A stretch of DNA of 64,000 nucleotides, taken from Saussurea involucrata. Its lineage: Eukaryota > Streptophyta > Magnoliopsida > Asterales > Asteraceae. The notes beneath the pieces were generated by a model. That model saw only the letters and a list, made by a program, of their open reading frames with translations. It made no database searches and was not told where the DNA came from. The stretch is from NCBI GenBank assembly GCA_033807775.1, contig CM066318.1, positions 82,587,379 through 82,651,378 of the forward strand, written 5' to 3'. How positions within the stretch are numbered: the first letter of the stretch is position 1; each line of letters opens with the position of its first letter. Of this stretch, positions 20,971 through 32,706 are shown piece after piece. The position numbers were made by a program, and so were the translations under genes.

Positions 20971-22245
20971 TGTTTGGGTAAAAAATCACACCCTCGACCG
21001 ACCTGGGGAATTCCTTCGACATGACCCATGGACGTCGATTACCCTTATGCCTACAAAAGTCATACCCCCGATCGATGAAGGTAATACCCATTATTGCCTT
21101 ATCCCCGACATACGATAGTTGATTATTAAAAGACATCTTATGTCAATAGTCATTCATGATAGTGTCTTTACAACTCATGATCGCACGTCACGTGTCGCAT
21201 GTTACACGTCGCACGACATACATCGTTAGCGACATGTCGCCAATCACCCGTCGCCAGTCACCCGTCGCTAGTCTTACATTATTAGTCTTACGTCACTAGT
21301 CTTATGTCGCCAGTTACGTGTCGCCAGTTATGACTCTTTGGTCTTACGTCGACAGTCTCCTGTCGTCGGTCTTATATATCCTTCTGGTCTTACGACATTT
21401 TTATCCTAGCCTCACGACATTTTCATAAGACCATTCCTATACTAAGATAAGGTCTTACAAGACATTTCTAGTCATATACATGGTCTTGTATTTCGGTGAC
21501 GGACGTATGCTCCGTAAGACCGACGTCCAGAACTTAAGACGGTCTTACGATTACACTAACCATTCATGATCAACAGCCGTTTCTTTTGTTCATTAACAAC
21601 AGGTCTACATGCATTTATGACACAACGACCAGTAAAGGATGAATCATCAATTCCATTTAGAGCCCGACAGCAGTTACAAAGACAATCATCAAAGCGCATT
21701 TAATGTCGACAGCGGTTAGAAGACCAACAATTAAAGCAGATTCAGTACCGACCGAAGCTATATAAAGACTGCTCCACCTTCGAGCAAAGGGAGAACAGAC
21801 AGAGCTACTTATACTCACTTCTATATTTTTCTCTCAATACAACGAGGCATTCGAACACGCAAGTATCGCACGACGACAGTTCGAACCACCTGACGACGAC
21901 AGTTCAGACCACACGACGACAAGTTATTTCGCACGATTTACGCACGACCCACGTCGTTTGCACACGACTAAGTTTATATTTACATTTATTTGTAATCTGT
22001 TGTATACAAATCACCTGTAACACAAGGATTTTTGCCCCTGTTTGGCGACTATAGTGCACTGTCGACTCTCACAGAGTCGACCGCGGTTTTTTCCCTCGTT
22101 TTGGGGTTTTCCGCGTCACCAAATTTCTTGTCTCTTTTACTTTTTCCTTGCGATTGTGTAATTTGGCTCGAGATACGTTTTCTTTAGTTGTTAAATGTCC
22201 ACATCGACCTTAAGTTGTACTTTTGTGCGATTTTTGGCATTAACA
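20971..22245 (+). repeat. E5 LTR 2 (shared middle LTR, 1275 bp)
   Basis: TATATAAA at 21759-21766; hairpin one at 22061-22081. PPT on its left and PBS TGGCGCC at 22249 on its right show it is both a 3' and a 5' LTR. Confidence 0.95.
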
Positions 22246-22334
22246 GTTTGGCGCCATCCGTGGGACCCCATCTAGAGAAAATCTCAAGCCAACACATATA
22301 TCGCTCTAACGATCTTGTAAAGTCTTTCAGGTAC

Positions 22335-22634
22335 ATGGCAAATTATCAAGATCCCCTGATTCAACTTCAATCGGAATTGAATGCGGCTCGAAGCCAGATT
22401 CAAGCTATGATAAAAAATGCTCCGTCAAAGTATCGCATGTATCACATCATCCAAAGGACTCGGGGGCTCAGAACACCCTTCACAAACTGGAAAAAAATAC
22501 CACATTCGATTTTAAAAGTCCTCGAAAAAAGGCACTTATCGACTACATGTTACGGTAACTGTGACGTCCCACTTAGAACAATTCTATATATATACTCTAA
22601 AGTATATTCTCCTCGTTTAATTATTTTGATCTAA
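22335..22634 (+). pseudogene. E5 interior 2: truncated Gag start
   Basis: 99-codon frame starting MANYQDPLIQLQSELNAARS. Its first 30 residues match the interior 1 copy, then the frame differs by indels. It follows CTTTCAGGTACATGG. No further Gag domains follow before the TR1 array. As in interior 1, retention may reflect an RNA requirement around the gag start instead of protein function. Confidence 0.65.
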
Positions 22635-22639
22635 TATAT

Positions 22640-23279
22640 GATCGCTGATTCAAGCATCAAAAGATCAGTGGTCAAAACCAACGACCACCCCCGATTTTTC
22701 ATTGCAGACTCGCAAGATCATATAAATACAAGTATTACGATTTATATCGTGAGAAACAAAAGTCTCTAGGACTTACATAGCAGGTTCCGATTTATAGTCG
22801 TCAATAAGAGACGACTCATATTTTTTAAAAATGTTATGATCGCCAGTCATGGCAAACACAGGTTTCAATTTATAGTCGTCAGTAAAAGACGACATACGTT
22901 TTTTCTTACGATCGCCAATCAAGGCAAACGCAGGTTGCAATTTGTAATCGTCGATAAGAGACGACTTATATTTTACAATCGCCAGTCAAGGCAAACGCAG
23001 GTTGCAATTTATAGTCCTCAGTAAAAGATGACTCGCATTTTCTTATGATCGTCAGCCACGACAAACGCAGGTTAAAAATTGTTGGTCGCCAATAAAAGCG
23101 ACTCGCACGATCGCTAGTCAAGACATATGTCGTCAATAAAGACGACTTGTACATTGAATCTCATAATCACCAGTCATGGTAAGACGTATGTAAAAACGCA
23201 AAAGTCGCCAATAAGTACGACTCGCATATTTTAATGTCATGATTGCCAATAAAGGCAAGTCGCAAGATTAACCGTATAA
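22640..23279 (+). repeat. Hairpin-rich array TR1 in E5 interior 2
   Basis: Same units as 9170-9590: AGTCGTC and GACGACT arms around AT-rich loops alternating with GATCGCCAGTC and GGCAAACGCAGG; one unit more than interior 1 by eye. Confidence 0.8.
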
Positions 23280-23495
23280 TCACAAGCAAGAGTCTTTCAA
23301 AAAGGCGATTACGTCCTCCGATGAGTGTTCCAAAGCACTCAAGAGCTTAATGCAGGTAAACTTTCCACCAAGTGGGAAGGTCCTTATCGTATCTCAGAAG
23401 TCGTGGGTAAAGGTGCCTATCGGCTCCAAACCGTCGACGGTCGAAATATCCCACGCAACTGGAATGCGACGCATCTGAAAAGGTATTTCTTCTAA
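23280..23495 (+). pseudogene. E5 interior 2: isolated integrase C-terminal tail
   Basis: Open for 71 codons to the stop after KRYFF. Here the module reads WEGPYRISEVVG, keeping the Gly lost in interior 1. No start codon of its own at the usual place. It aligns with the E1 integrase end; the integrase core, RT and protease are absent. Confidence 0.85.
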
Positions 23496-24057
23496 ATCCT
23501 TTTCCTTCTTGCATACGATTTTTTATTCATCACGACGATTACTGGCTTAAGCATCGGAGGGTCGTTGGCTAGCCAACAACCAACCTCTGACATTACTTTA
23601 TCGCAGGGTCGCACGACATAAGTTACTAAGTCTATCATGCGACTTCAGTAAAATCGTACGGTATAAACAATCAGTTTTATTAGACAACTCGATTGAATAA
23701 CTACATGAACACATGATTCAAATTCATCGTATGATCAAATCACACGATCGTAAGGTCTAGCGACCCCACAAGATAAGTTCTTTAAACTTAGAAAAATTTC
23801 ATGTTCTGAATGAATGCTTTGATCGCATGCGCTTATGTTTGCTTACACGATTCAAAAAGTCTTATGACTTACGTTTTAATCGTTGTATTACAATGGATGC
23901 CCAAGTCGCACGACTTCTTGTTCATTTTTTTACTTAATGAATTTTTACAGTTGACATTACATTTGTCCATGACATGTATGAGTCGACATAATACTCAGGT
24001 TCAATAGAAAGGTAAATTTTTTTACCGATTATCGCTAAAGCAAAACTTACACAACGT
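23496..24057 (+). other. E5 interior 2, noncoding part
   Basis: Contains the post-integrase palindrome at 23560-23581 with one mismatch. Also the uninterrupted version of the E6 insertion site (ACTTTATCGCAGGG). No gene. Confidence 0.8.
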
Positions 24058-24480
24058 AACATAGGTCTCTAACGACCGTATCGGCTGTAAATGCCAGATC
24101 ATAGGTCTCTAGCGACCGTATCGGCTCAGAACGCCAGATCATAGGTTTCTAACGACCGTATCGGCTCGAATGCCAGATCATAGGTCTCTTACGACCGTAT
24201 CGGCTCGAACGCCAGATCATAGGTCTTTAACGACCATATCGCCTTTAAACGCCAGATCACAAGTCTATAATGACCGTATCGGCTCGAACGCCAGATCATA
24301 GGTCTTTAACGACCATATCGGCTCTAAACGCCAGATCACAAGTCTATAACGACAGTATCGGCTCGGAACGCCAGATCATTGGTCTATAACGACCATATCG
24401 GCTCTAAACGCCAGATCAAAAGTCTATAACGACCGTATCGGCTCGGAACGCTAGAACATAAGTCTTTAACGACTGTATCA
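24058..24480 (+). repeat. TR2 array of E5 interior 2
   Basis: About ten to eleven 39-40 bp units, including the same subtype alternation as in E4. Confidence 0.9.
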
Positions 24481-24853
24481 CAAGATCCTTAAATTTTATC
24501 TTGGTTCGATCATCTTATGATCGCCGCCAAGCTTTATTTCGGACCAATCGTCTTACGATTGACTCCCGACCCATACGTCTCATTTTGATAAAGATCGTCT
24601 TACGATCACCGTCGGTTCCTTACGTTTTAAGGTCGTCTTACGACCGTCAGATGAACACCACAAGTATCTTACGCATTAAAGGTCATCATTCGATCATCGC
24701 AACTTACTTAAACACCATCGACTGGACTCACGATTTTAGCTAACCAAGTCGATTTTCTTAGCAAAAGTGACACATCTCCGTATAAACCTATTTTACTTTG
24801 GTACGAGATTTGAAATTCAAATGGCTTTGAAATTCAAATCTCGGGGGGCTAAC
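24481..24853 (+). promoter_or_regulatory. E5 interior 2: four-hairpin series and PPT
   Basis: Palindromes at 24508-24522, 24546-24560, 24593-24607 and 24631-24645; each keeps its pairing with different arms. PPT CTCGGGGGGCTAAC abuts the LTR. Confidence 0.78.
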
Positions 24854-26111
24854 TGTTTGGGTAAAAAATCACACCCTCGACCGACCTGGGGAATTCTTTC
24901 GACATGACCGTTGGACGTCGATTACCCTAATGCCTACAAAAGTCATACCCCCGATCGATGAAGGTAATACCCATTATTGCCTTATCCCCGACATACGATA
25001 GTTGATTATTAAAAGACATCTTATGTCAATAGTCATTCAAGATAGTGTCTTTACATCTCATGATCGCACGTCACGTGTCGCATGTTACACGTCACACGAC
25101 ATACATCGTTAGCGACATGTCGCCAGTCACCCGTTGCTAGTCTTACGTTATTAGTCTTACGTCACTAGTCTTATGTTTCCAGTTACGTGTCGCCAGTTAC
25201 GACTCGTTGGTCTTACATCGACAGTCTCCTGTCGTCGGTCTTATATCGCTCTGGTCTTACGACATTTTTATCCTAGCCTCACGACATTTTCATAAGACCA
25301 TTCCTATACTAAGATAAGGTCTTACAAGACATTTCCAGTCATATACATGGTCTTGTATTTCGGTGACGGACGTATGCTCCGTAAGACCGACGTCCAGAAC
25401 TTAAGACGGTCTTACGATTACACTAACCATTCATGGTCAACAGCCGTTTCTTTTGTTCATTAACAGCAGGTCTACAGGCATTTATGACACAACGACCAGT
25501 AACAGACGAATCATCAATGCCATTTAGAGCCCGGCAGCAGTTACAAAGACAATCATCAAAGCGCATTTAATGTCGATAGCGGTTACAAGACCAACAATTA
25601 AAGCACATTCAGTACCGACCGAAGCTATATAAAGACTGCTCCACCTTCGAGCAAAGGGAGAACAGACAGAGCTACTTATACTCACTTCTATATTTTTCTC
25701 TCAATACAACGAGGCATTCGAACACGCAAGTATCGCACGACGAAAGTTCGAACCACCTGACGACGACAGTTTAGACCACACGACAACAAGTTATTTCGCA
25801 CGATTTACGCACGACCCACGTCGTTTGCACACGACTAAGTTTATATTTACATTTATTTGTAATCTGTTGTATACAAATCACCTGTAACACAAGGATTTTC
25901 GCCCCTGTTTGGCGACTATAGTGCACTGTCGATTCTCACAGAGTCGACCGTGGTTGTTTCCCTCGTTTTGGGGTTTTCCGCGTCACCAAATTTCTTGTCT
26001 CTCTTACTTTTTCCTCGCGATTGTGTTATTTGGCTCGAGATACGTTTCTTTAGTTGTTAAATGTCCACATCGACCTTAAGTTGTACTTTTGTGCAATTTT
26101 TGGCATTAACA
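24854..26111 (+). repeat. E5 LTR 3 (1258 bp)
   Basis: TATATAAA at 25626-25633. Hairpin one (25928-25948) has a C-to-T change that converts one G-C pair to G-U in the plus-strand RNA. Followed by ATAGG. Confidence 0.95.
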
Positions 26112-26116
26112 ATAGG

Positions 26117-26252
26117 CACCTTTACCCATGACTTCTGAGATACGATAAGGACCTTCCCACTTGGTGGAAAGTTTACTTGCATTAAGCTCTTGAGTGCTTT
26201 GGAACATCCGTCGGAGGACATAGTCGCCTTCTTGAAAGACTCTTGCTTGTGA
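26117..26252 (-). pseudogene. E4 integrase C-terminal tail, proximal part
   Basis: Minus: GDYVLRRMFQ, NASKLSTKWE, GPYRISEVMG. Continues at 7376 after E5. Confidence 0.83.
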
Positions 26253-26841
26253 TTATACGGTTAATCTTGTGACTGTCCTTTATTGGAAATCATGAGATTA
26301 AAATATGCGAGTCGCACTTATTGGCGACCTTTGCGTTTTGACATGCTTCTTACCATGACTGATGATTGTGAAATTCAATGTACAAGTCATCTTTATTGAC
26401 GACATATGTCATGACTAGCGATCATGAGATTAAAATATGCGAGTCGCTTTTATTGGCGACCGAGAATTTTTACCTGTGTTTGTCGTGACGGGTGATCACA
26501 AAAAATGTGGGTCGTCTTTTATTGACGACTATAAATCGCAACCTGCGTTTGCCATCACTGGTGATAATGAGAAAAAATGTGAGTCGTCCTTTATTGACGA
26601 CTATAAATCGCAACTTGCACTTTTTTAAGTCGTATAGACTTTGGTTTCTCACGATGTAAATCGTAAGACCTGTGTTCATATGATCTTGCGAGCCTGTAAT
26701 GTAAAATCAGGGGTGGTCGGTTGTTTTGACCAATGATCTTTTGATGGTTGAATCAACGATCATATATTAGATCAAAATAATTAACGAGGAGAATATACTT
26801 TAGAGTATATATATATAGTTGTTCTAAATGGGACGTCACAG
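26253..26841 (-). repeat. Hairpin-rich array TR1 in E4
   Basis: Reverse-strand version of the array of E5 in 26262-26690, followed (minus sense upstream) by about 150 bp with no recognised feature. Confidence 0.75.
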
Positions 26842-27069
26842 TTACCGTAACATGGAGTCGATAAGCCCCTTTTTTCCGAGGACTTTTGAAATCGAATGTG
26901 GTATTTTTTTCCAGTTTATGAAGGGTGTTCCGAGCCCCCGAGTCCCTTGGATGATGCGATACATGCGATACTTTTGACGGAGCATTTTTTTTATAAGGGC
27001 TTGAATCTGGTTTCGAGCCGCATTCAATTCCGATTGAAGTTGAATCAGGGGATCTTGATAATTTGCCAT
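26842..27069 (-). pseudogene. E4 truncated Gag start
   Basis: 75-codon minus frame starting MANYQDPLIQLQ, ELNAARNQIQAL. It ends SKVLGK...DSMLR, where E5 copies read the same DNA in another frame. No downstream Gag domains. The leader ends CTTTCAGGTACATGG as in E5. Confidence 0.65.
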
Positions 27070-27158
27070 GTACCTGAAAGACTTTACAAGATCGTTAGAG
27101 CGATGTGTGTGTTGGCTTGAGATTTTCTCTAGATGGGGTCCCACAGATGGCGCCAAAC
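27070..27158 (-). promoter_or_regulatory. E4 leader with PBS
   Basis: Minus TGGCGCC at 27149-27155, three bases after the LTR, then the acceptor-like TTTCAG before ATG. Confidence 0.8.
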
Positions 27159-28425
27159 TGTTAATGCCAAAAATCGCAAAAAAGTACAACTTAAGGTCGA
27201 TGTGGACATTTAACAACTAAAGAAACGTATCTCGAGCCAAATAACACAATCGCGAGGAAAAAGTAAAAGAGACAAGAGATTTGGTGACGTGGAAAACCCC
27301 AAAACGAGGGAAAAAACCGCGGTCGACTCTGTGAGAGTCGACAGTGCACTATAGTCGCCAATCAGGGGCGAAAGTCCTTGTGTTACAGGTGATTTGTATA
27401 CAACAAATTACAAATAAATGTAAATATAAACTTAGTCGTGTGCAAACGACGTGGGTCGTGCGTAAATCATGCGAAATAACTTGTCGTCGTGTGGTCTGAA
27501 CTGTCGTTGTCAGGTGGTTCAAACTGTCGGCGTGCGATACTTGCATGTTCGAATGCCTCGTTGTATTGAGAGAAAAATATAGAAGTGAGTATAAGTAGCT
27601 CTGTCTATTCTCCCTTTGCTCGAAGGTGGAGCAGTCTATATATAGCTTCGGTCGGTACTGAATGTGCTTTAATTGTTGGTCTTGTAACCGCTGTCGACAT
27701 TAAATGCGCTTTGATGATTGTCTTTGTAACTGCTGTCGGGCTCTAAATGGCATTGATGATTCGTCCGTTACTGGTCGTTGTGCCATAAATGCCTGTAGAC
27801 CTGCATTAATGAACAAAAGAAACGGCTGTTGACCATGAATGGTTAGTGTAATCGTAAGACCATCTTAAGTTCAGGACGTCGGTCTTATGGAGCATACGAC
27901 TGTTGTCGAAATACAAGACCATGTATATGACTGTAAATGTCTTGTAAGACCTTATCTTAGTATAGGAATGGTCTTATAAAAATGTCGTGAGACTAGGATA
28001 AGAATGTCGTAAGACCACTAGGTCGTAAGACCAAGATGATGATGTCATAGGACCAGAGCGATATAAGGCCGACGACAGGAGACTAGTGATGTAAGACTAA
28101 TAACGTAAGACTAGTGACGTGTGACTGGCGACGGGTGACTGGCGACGGTTGACTGGCGACATGTCGCTAACGATGTATGTCGTGCGACGTGTAACATGCG
28201 ACACGTGATGTGCGATCATGAGATGTAAAGACACTATCTTGAATGACTATTGAAATAAGATGTCTTTTAATAATCAACTATCGTATGTCGGGGATAAGGA
28301 AATAATGGGTATTACCTTCATCGATCGGGGGTATGACTTTTGTAGGCATTAGGGTAATCGAAGTCCATGGGTCATGTCGAAGGAATTCCCCAGGTCGGTC
28401 GAGGGTGTGATTTTTTACCCAAACA
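27159..28425 (-). repeat. E4 5' LTR (1267 bp)
   Basis: TGTTTGGGTAAAA (minus) to ACA; hairpin one at 27322-27342. Followed by ATTAC. Confidence 0.95.
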
Positions 28426-28430
28426 ATTAC

Positions 28431-29610
28431 CATATCCCCGACATATGATAGTTTACTATTAAAAGACATCCTGTGTCAATAGTCACTCAGGATAATGACT
28501 TTACATCTCATGATCGCTCGACACGCATCGCATGTTACACGTGTCGCGTGTTACACATCGCCCGTCACACGTTACTAGTCTTACGTTACTAGTCTTATGT
28601 TACTAGTCTTATGTTACTAGTCTTACTTCACTAGTCTTATGTCGCCAGTTACGACTCATCGGTCTTACGTCGACAGTCTCCTGTTGTCGATCTTATATCG
28701 TTCTGGTCCTACGACCTAGTCTAATGACATCATCATCTTGGTCTTACGACCAAATGGTCTTACGACATTTTCATCCTAGTCTTGCGAAATTTCCATAAGA
28801 CCATTCTTATGGAAAGATAAGGTCTTAAAATACATTTACAGCCATATGCATGGTCTTGTATTTTGGCAACGGTCGTATGCTCCATAAGACCAACGTCATG
28901 AACTTAAGACGACCTTACGATTACACTAACCATTCATGGTCAACAACCGTTTCTTTTGTTCATTTATGCAGGTCTACGGGCATTTATGGCACAACGACCA
29001 GTAACGGAAGAATCATCAATGACATTAATGGCCCGACAGTGGTTACAAAACCAATCATCAATGACATTCAGAGCCCGACAGCGGTTACAAAGTGCGCCAT
29101 AAAGGCACTATTAATGGCCAACGGAAGCTATAAAAGAGCCTATGCTGCAACCAATTCGGATTCATTCCAATTTTCTCCATCGACTTCCTTAGCAACTCTA
29201 CACCAGAAATACAGTAATTCACAAGACATTCGCATGAATACCGCAAAAGCATCTTCGCACGACAACAGTACAAACCGCACGACAAGCATACTTTTTCACA
29301 CGATTTACGCACGACACACGTCATTTACACACGACTAAGTTTTTATTTACATTTATTTGTAATCTGTTGTATACAAATCATCTGTAACACAAGGACTTTC
29401 GCCCCTGTTTGGCGACTATAGTGCACTGTCGACTCTCATGAGTCGACCGCGGTTTTTTCCCTCGTTTTGGGGTTTTCCGCGTCACCAAATCTCCTGTCTC
29501 TTTTACTTTTTCCTCGCGATTGTGTTGCTTGGCTTGAGATATATTTCTTTAGATGTTTAAAGTCCAAATCAACCTTAAATTGTGCTTTTGTGCGATTTTT
29601 GGCATTAACA
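28431..29610 (+). repeat. E3 5' LTR, remaining 1180 bp
   Basis: Resumes after ATTAC at CATATCCCCGAC exactly as in the 3' LTR at 31399 onward. Hairpin one at 29428-29447 has an 8-bp stem (GTCGACTC with GAGTCGAC) and a 4-nt loop, a length change against other family A copies that keeps pairing. Confidence 0.92.
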
Positions 29611-29875
29611 GTTTGGCGCCATCCGTGGGACCCCATCTAGAGAAAATCTCAAGCCAACACTTATATCGCTCTAACGATCGTGCAAAGTTTTTGTTACATT
29701 CAGGTATATGGCAAATCTTCAAGATCCATAATTCAACTTCAATCAGCGATATGTATCGCATCATCCGAGGGGCTCGGGGGCTCGGAACACCCTCCACAAC
29801 TTGGGAAACACCACATTTGATTTCAAAAGTCCTCGGAAAAGGGCGTTTATCGACTCCATGTTACGCGTAACTGTG
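29611..29875 (+). pseudogene. E3 leader and broken Gag start
   Basis: PBS TGGCGCCATCC follows the LTR. After ACATTCAGGTATATGG the frame reads MANLQDP and meets a stop at codon 8; a relic of the rest (FDFKSPRKRAFIDSML) is readable in the same frame. Clearly non-functional as protein. Confidence 0.75.
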
Positions 29876-30721
29876 ACGTCCTACGTGGAACAAACTCTCT
29901 ATATATACTCTAAGTATATTCTCCTCGTTCAATTATTATGATCTAACATGAAACCACTGATTTACGCATCAAAGGATCATTGGTCAAATCAACGACCACC
30001 CCCGATTTCACATTGCAGGCTCGCAAGATCATATGAATACAGGTCTTACAATTTGCATCGCGAGTCTCTACAACTTAAAAATAGGGTTTACGATTTAAAT
30101 CGTGAGAAACCAAAGTCTCTACGACTCAAAACACAGGTTACGATTTACAATCGTCGATAAGAGACGACTCACGTTTTTAAATCCTATGATCGCCAGTCAT
30201 GGCAAACACAGGTCGCAATTTATAGTCGTCACATTTTTTCTTACGATCGCCAGTCGTGGCAAACGCAAGTCTTATGACTTTTAGTCGTCGATAAAAGACG
30301 ACTCACATTTTTTTTTATGATCGCTAGTCGTGGCAAACGCAGGTTACGATTTATAGTCGTCGATAAATGACGGCTCACATTTTAAATCTTGTGATCGCTA
30401 GCCGTGGCAAACGCAGGTTACGACTTATAATCATCGATAAATGACGACTCACATTTTTTAATCTTATGATCGCCAGTCACGGCAAACGCAGATTAAAAAT
30501 TCTTGGTCGCCAATAGAAGTGACTCGCACGATCGCTAGTCATGACCTATGAATGACTTGTACATTGAATCTCACAATCACCAGTCATGGTAAGACGCATA
30601 TCAAAACGCAAAATTCGCCGATAAATGTGAATCGCACGTTTTAATCTCATGATTGCCAATAAAGGCAAGTCGCAAGATTAACCGTATAAATCACCGATTA
30701 TCGCTAAAACAAAACTTACAC
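29876..30721 (+). repeat. Hairpin-rich array TR1 in E3
   Basis: The longest TR1 array here, about 30050-30680, with seven or more units (GATTTATAGTCGTCGATAA, GACGACTCAC, GATCGCTAGTCGTGG). It joins directly to sequence that elsewhere follows the integrase tail. Confidence 0.8.
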
Positions 30722-30990
30722 AATGTAACATAAGTCTCTAACGACCGTATCGGCTATGAACGTCAGATCAAAGGTCTTTAACGACCATATCGTCTATGAA
30801 CGCCAGATCAAAGGTCTCTAACGACCATATCGGCTATAAACGCCAGATCAAAGGTCTCTAACGACCATATCGGCTGTGAACGCCAGATCATAAGTCTCTA
30901 ACGACCATATCGACTATGAACGCCAGATCACAAGTCTATGACGACCATATCGGCTCGGAACGCCAGAACATAAGTCTCTAACAACTGTAT
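30722..30990 (+). repeat. TR2 array of E3
   Basis: About seven 39-40 bp units (GGTCTCTAACGACC, ATATCGGCTAT, GAACGCCAGATC), a subtype with GGCTATGAACG instead of GGCTCGAACG. Confidence 0.88.
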
Positions 30991-31398
30991 CGCAAGATTT
31001 TCTTAAATTTTATCTTGGTTTGATCATCTTATGATCGACAACAAGCTTTGTTTCGGCCCAATCGTCTTACGATTGTCTCCCGACCCATACGTCTCATTTT
31101 GATAAAGATCGTCTTACGATCATCGTCGATTCCTTACATCTTAAGATCCTCTTACGATCGTCATTAATTTTTCATCCTTCACATTAGCGGATGAATACCA
31201 CAAGTATCTTGCGCATTAAAGATCATCTTTCGATCGTCGCAACTTAATTAACACTATCGACTGGTCTCGCGATTTTAGCTGACTAAGTCGGTTGTCTTCT
31301 AATGATCCAATTAGCATAAATGACACGACTCATCATTTTACTTTGGTGCGAGATCTGAAATTCAAATGGCTTTGAAATTCAGATCTCGAGGGGCTAAC
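30991..31398 (+). promoter_or_regulatory. E3: hairpin series and PPT
   Basis: Palindromes at 31022-31036, 31060-31074 and 31107-31121; the fourth (31145-31159) has one arm mismatch. PPT TCTCGAGGGGCTAAC abuts the LTR. Confidence 0.75.
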
Positions 31399-32701
31399 TG
31401 TTTGGGTAAAAAATCACACCCTTGACCGACTTGAGAAACTCCCTCGACATGACCCATGACCAAGAATATCTACGACGGTCATACCCCCGACCGACAAGGG
31501 TAATACCCATTATTACCATATCCCCGACATATGATAGTTTACTATTAAAAGACATCGTGTGTCAATAGTCACTCAGGATAGTGACTTTACATCTCATGAT
31601 CGCTCGACACGCATCGCATGTTACACGTGTCGCGTGTTACACATCGCCCGTCACACGTTACTAGTCTTACGTTACTAGTCTTATGTTACTAGTCTTACGT
31701 CACTAGTCTTTTGTCGCCAGTTACGACTCGTCGGTCTTACGTCGACAGTCTCCTGTCGTCGATCTTATATCGTTCTGGTCCTACGACCTAGTCCTATGAC
31801 ATCATCATCTTGGTCTTACGACCAAATGGTCTTACGACATTTTCATCCTAGTCTTGCGACATTTCCATAGGACCATTCTTATGGAAAGATAAGGTCTTAA
31901 AAGACACTTATAGCCATATGCATGGTCTTGTATTTCGGAAACGGTCGTATGCTCCATAAGACCGACGTCATGAACTTAAGACGGTCTTACGATTACACTA
32001 ACCATTCATGGTCAACAACCGTTTCTTTTGTTCATTTATGCAGGTCTACGGGCATTTATGGCACAACGACCAGTAACGGAAGAATCATCAATGACATTAA
32101 TGGCCCGATAGTGGTTACAAAACCAATCATCAATGACATTCAGAGCCCAACAGCGGTTACAAAGTGCGCCATAAAGGCACCAATAATGGCCAACGGAAGC
32201 TATAAAAGAGCCTATGCTGGAACCAATTCGGATTCATTCCAATTTTCTCCATCGACTTCCTTAGCAACTCTACACCAGAAATACAGTAATTCACAAAACA
32301 TTCGCATGAATACTGCAAAAGCATCTTCGCACGACAGCAGTACAAACCGCACGACAGCAGTACAAACCGCACGACAAGCATACTTTTTCGCACGATTTAC
32401 GCACGACACACGTCATTTACACACGACTAAGTTTTTATTTACATTTATTTGTAATCTGTTGTATACAAATCATCTGTAACACAAGGACTTTCGCCCTGTT
32501 TGGCGACTATAGTGCACTGTCGACTCTCATGAGTCGACCGCGGTTTTTCCCCTCGTTTTGGGGTTTTCCGCGTCACCAAATCTACTGTCTCTTTTACTTT
32601 TTCCTCGTGATTGTGTTGCTTGGATTGAGATACATTTCTTTAGATGTTTAAAGTCCAAATCAACCTTAAATTGTGCTTTTGTGCGATTTTTGGCATTAAC
32701 A
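31399..32701 (+). repeat. E3 3' LTR (1303 bp)
   Basis: Contiguous copy of the split 5' LTR. Hairpin one at 32519-32538. Followed by CATAC. Confidence 0.95.
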
Positions 32702-32706
32702 CATAC

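Larger units (their letters stand above)
7377..26111 (+). mobile_element. E5: three-LTR tandem gypsy element, family A
   Basis: Plus-strand array LTR-interior-LTR-interior-LTR: LTRs at 7377-8633, 20971-22245 and 24854-26111. A single ATAGG duplication flanks the outer LTRs (7372-7376, 26112-26116) and splits the integrase tail of E4. The middle LTR has a PPT before it and a PBS after it, serving both interiors. The first interior is enlarged by E6 and E7; the second is 2.6 kb and uninterrupted. Likely origins are unequal recombination between two copies or integration of a tandem DNA. Confidence 0.95.
4739..28425 (-). mobile_element. E4: nonautonomous gypsy element, family A
   Basis: Minus-strand element with LTRs at 4739-6000 and 27159-28425 and ATTAC TSDs (4734-4738, 28426-28430). 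It landed in the 5' LTR of E3. About 4.95 kb without E5. In its own sense: LTR, PBS, short gag start, hairpin array, integrase tail, palindrome, 39-40 bp array, hairpin series, PPT, LTR. E5 interrupts the integrase tail. Confidence 0.95.
4621..32701 (+). mobile_element. E3: nonautonomous gypsy element, family A variant
   Basis: Plus-strand element flanked by CATAC TSDs (4616-4620 and 32702-32706). Its 5' LTR is split by E4; the internal region is 29611-31398 and the 3' LTR starts at 31399. Excluding E4 it is about 4.4 kb. The internal DNA holds a broken gag start and two repeat arrays but no RT, RNase H or integrase. Unlike E4 and E5 it also lacks the integrase tail: sequence before the tail joins directly to sequence after it near 30688. 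Confidence 0.93.

Noticed and set aside
28850..32479. 162- and 185-codon ORFs in the two E3 LTRs as a gene.
   Set aside because: They occupy the same LTR segment across the promoter region, are duplicates by LTR descent so their agreement is no evidence, have no recognisable domain, and the other family A LTRs do not keep the frame.
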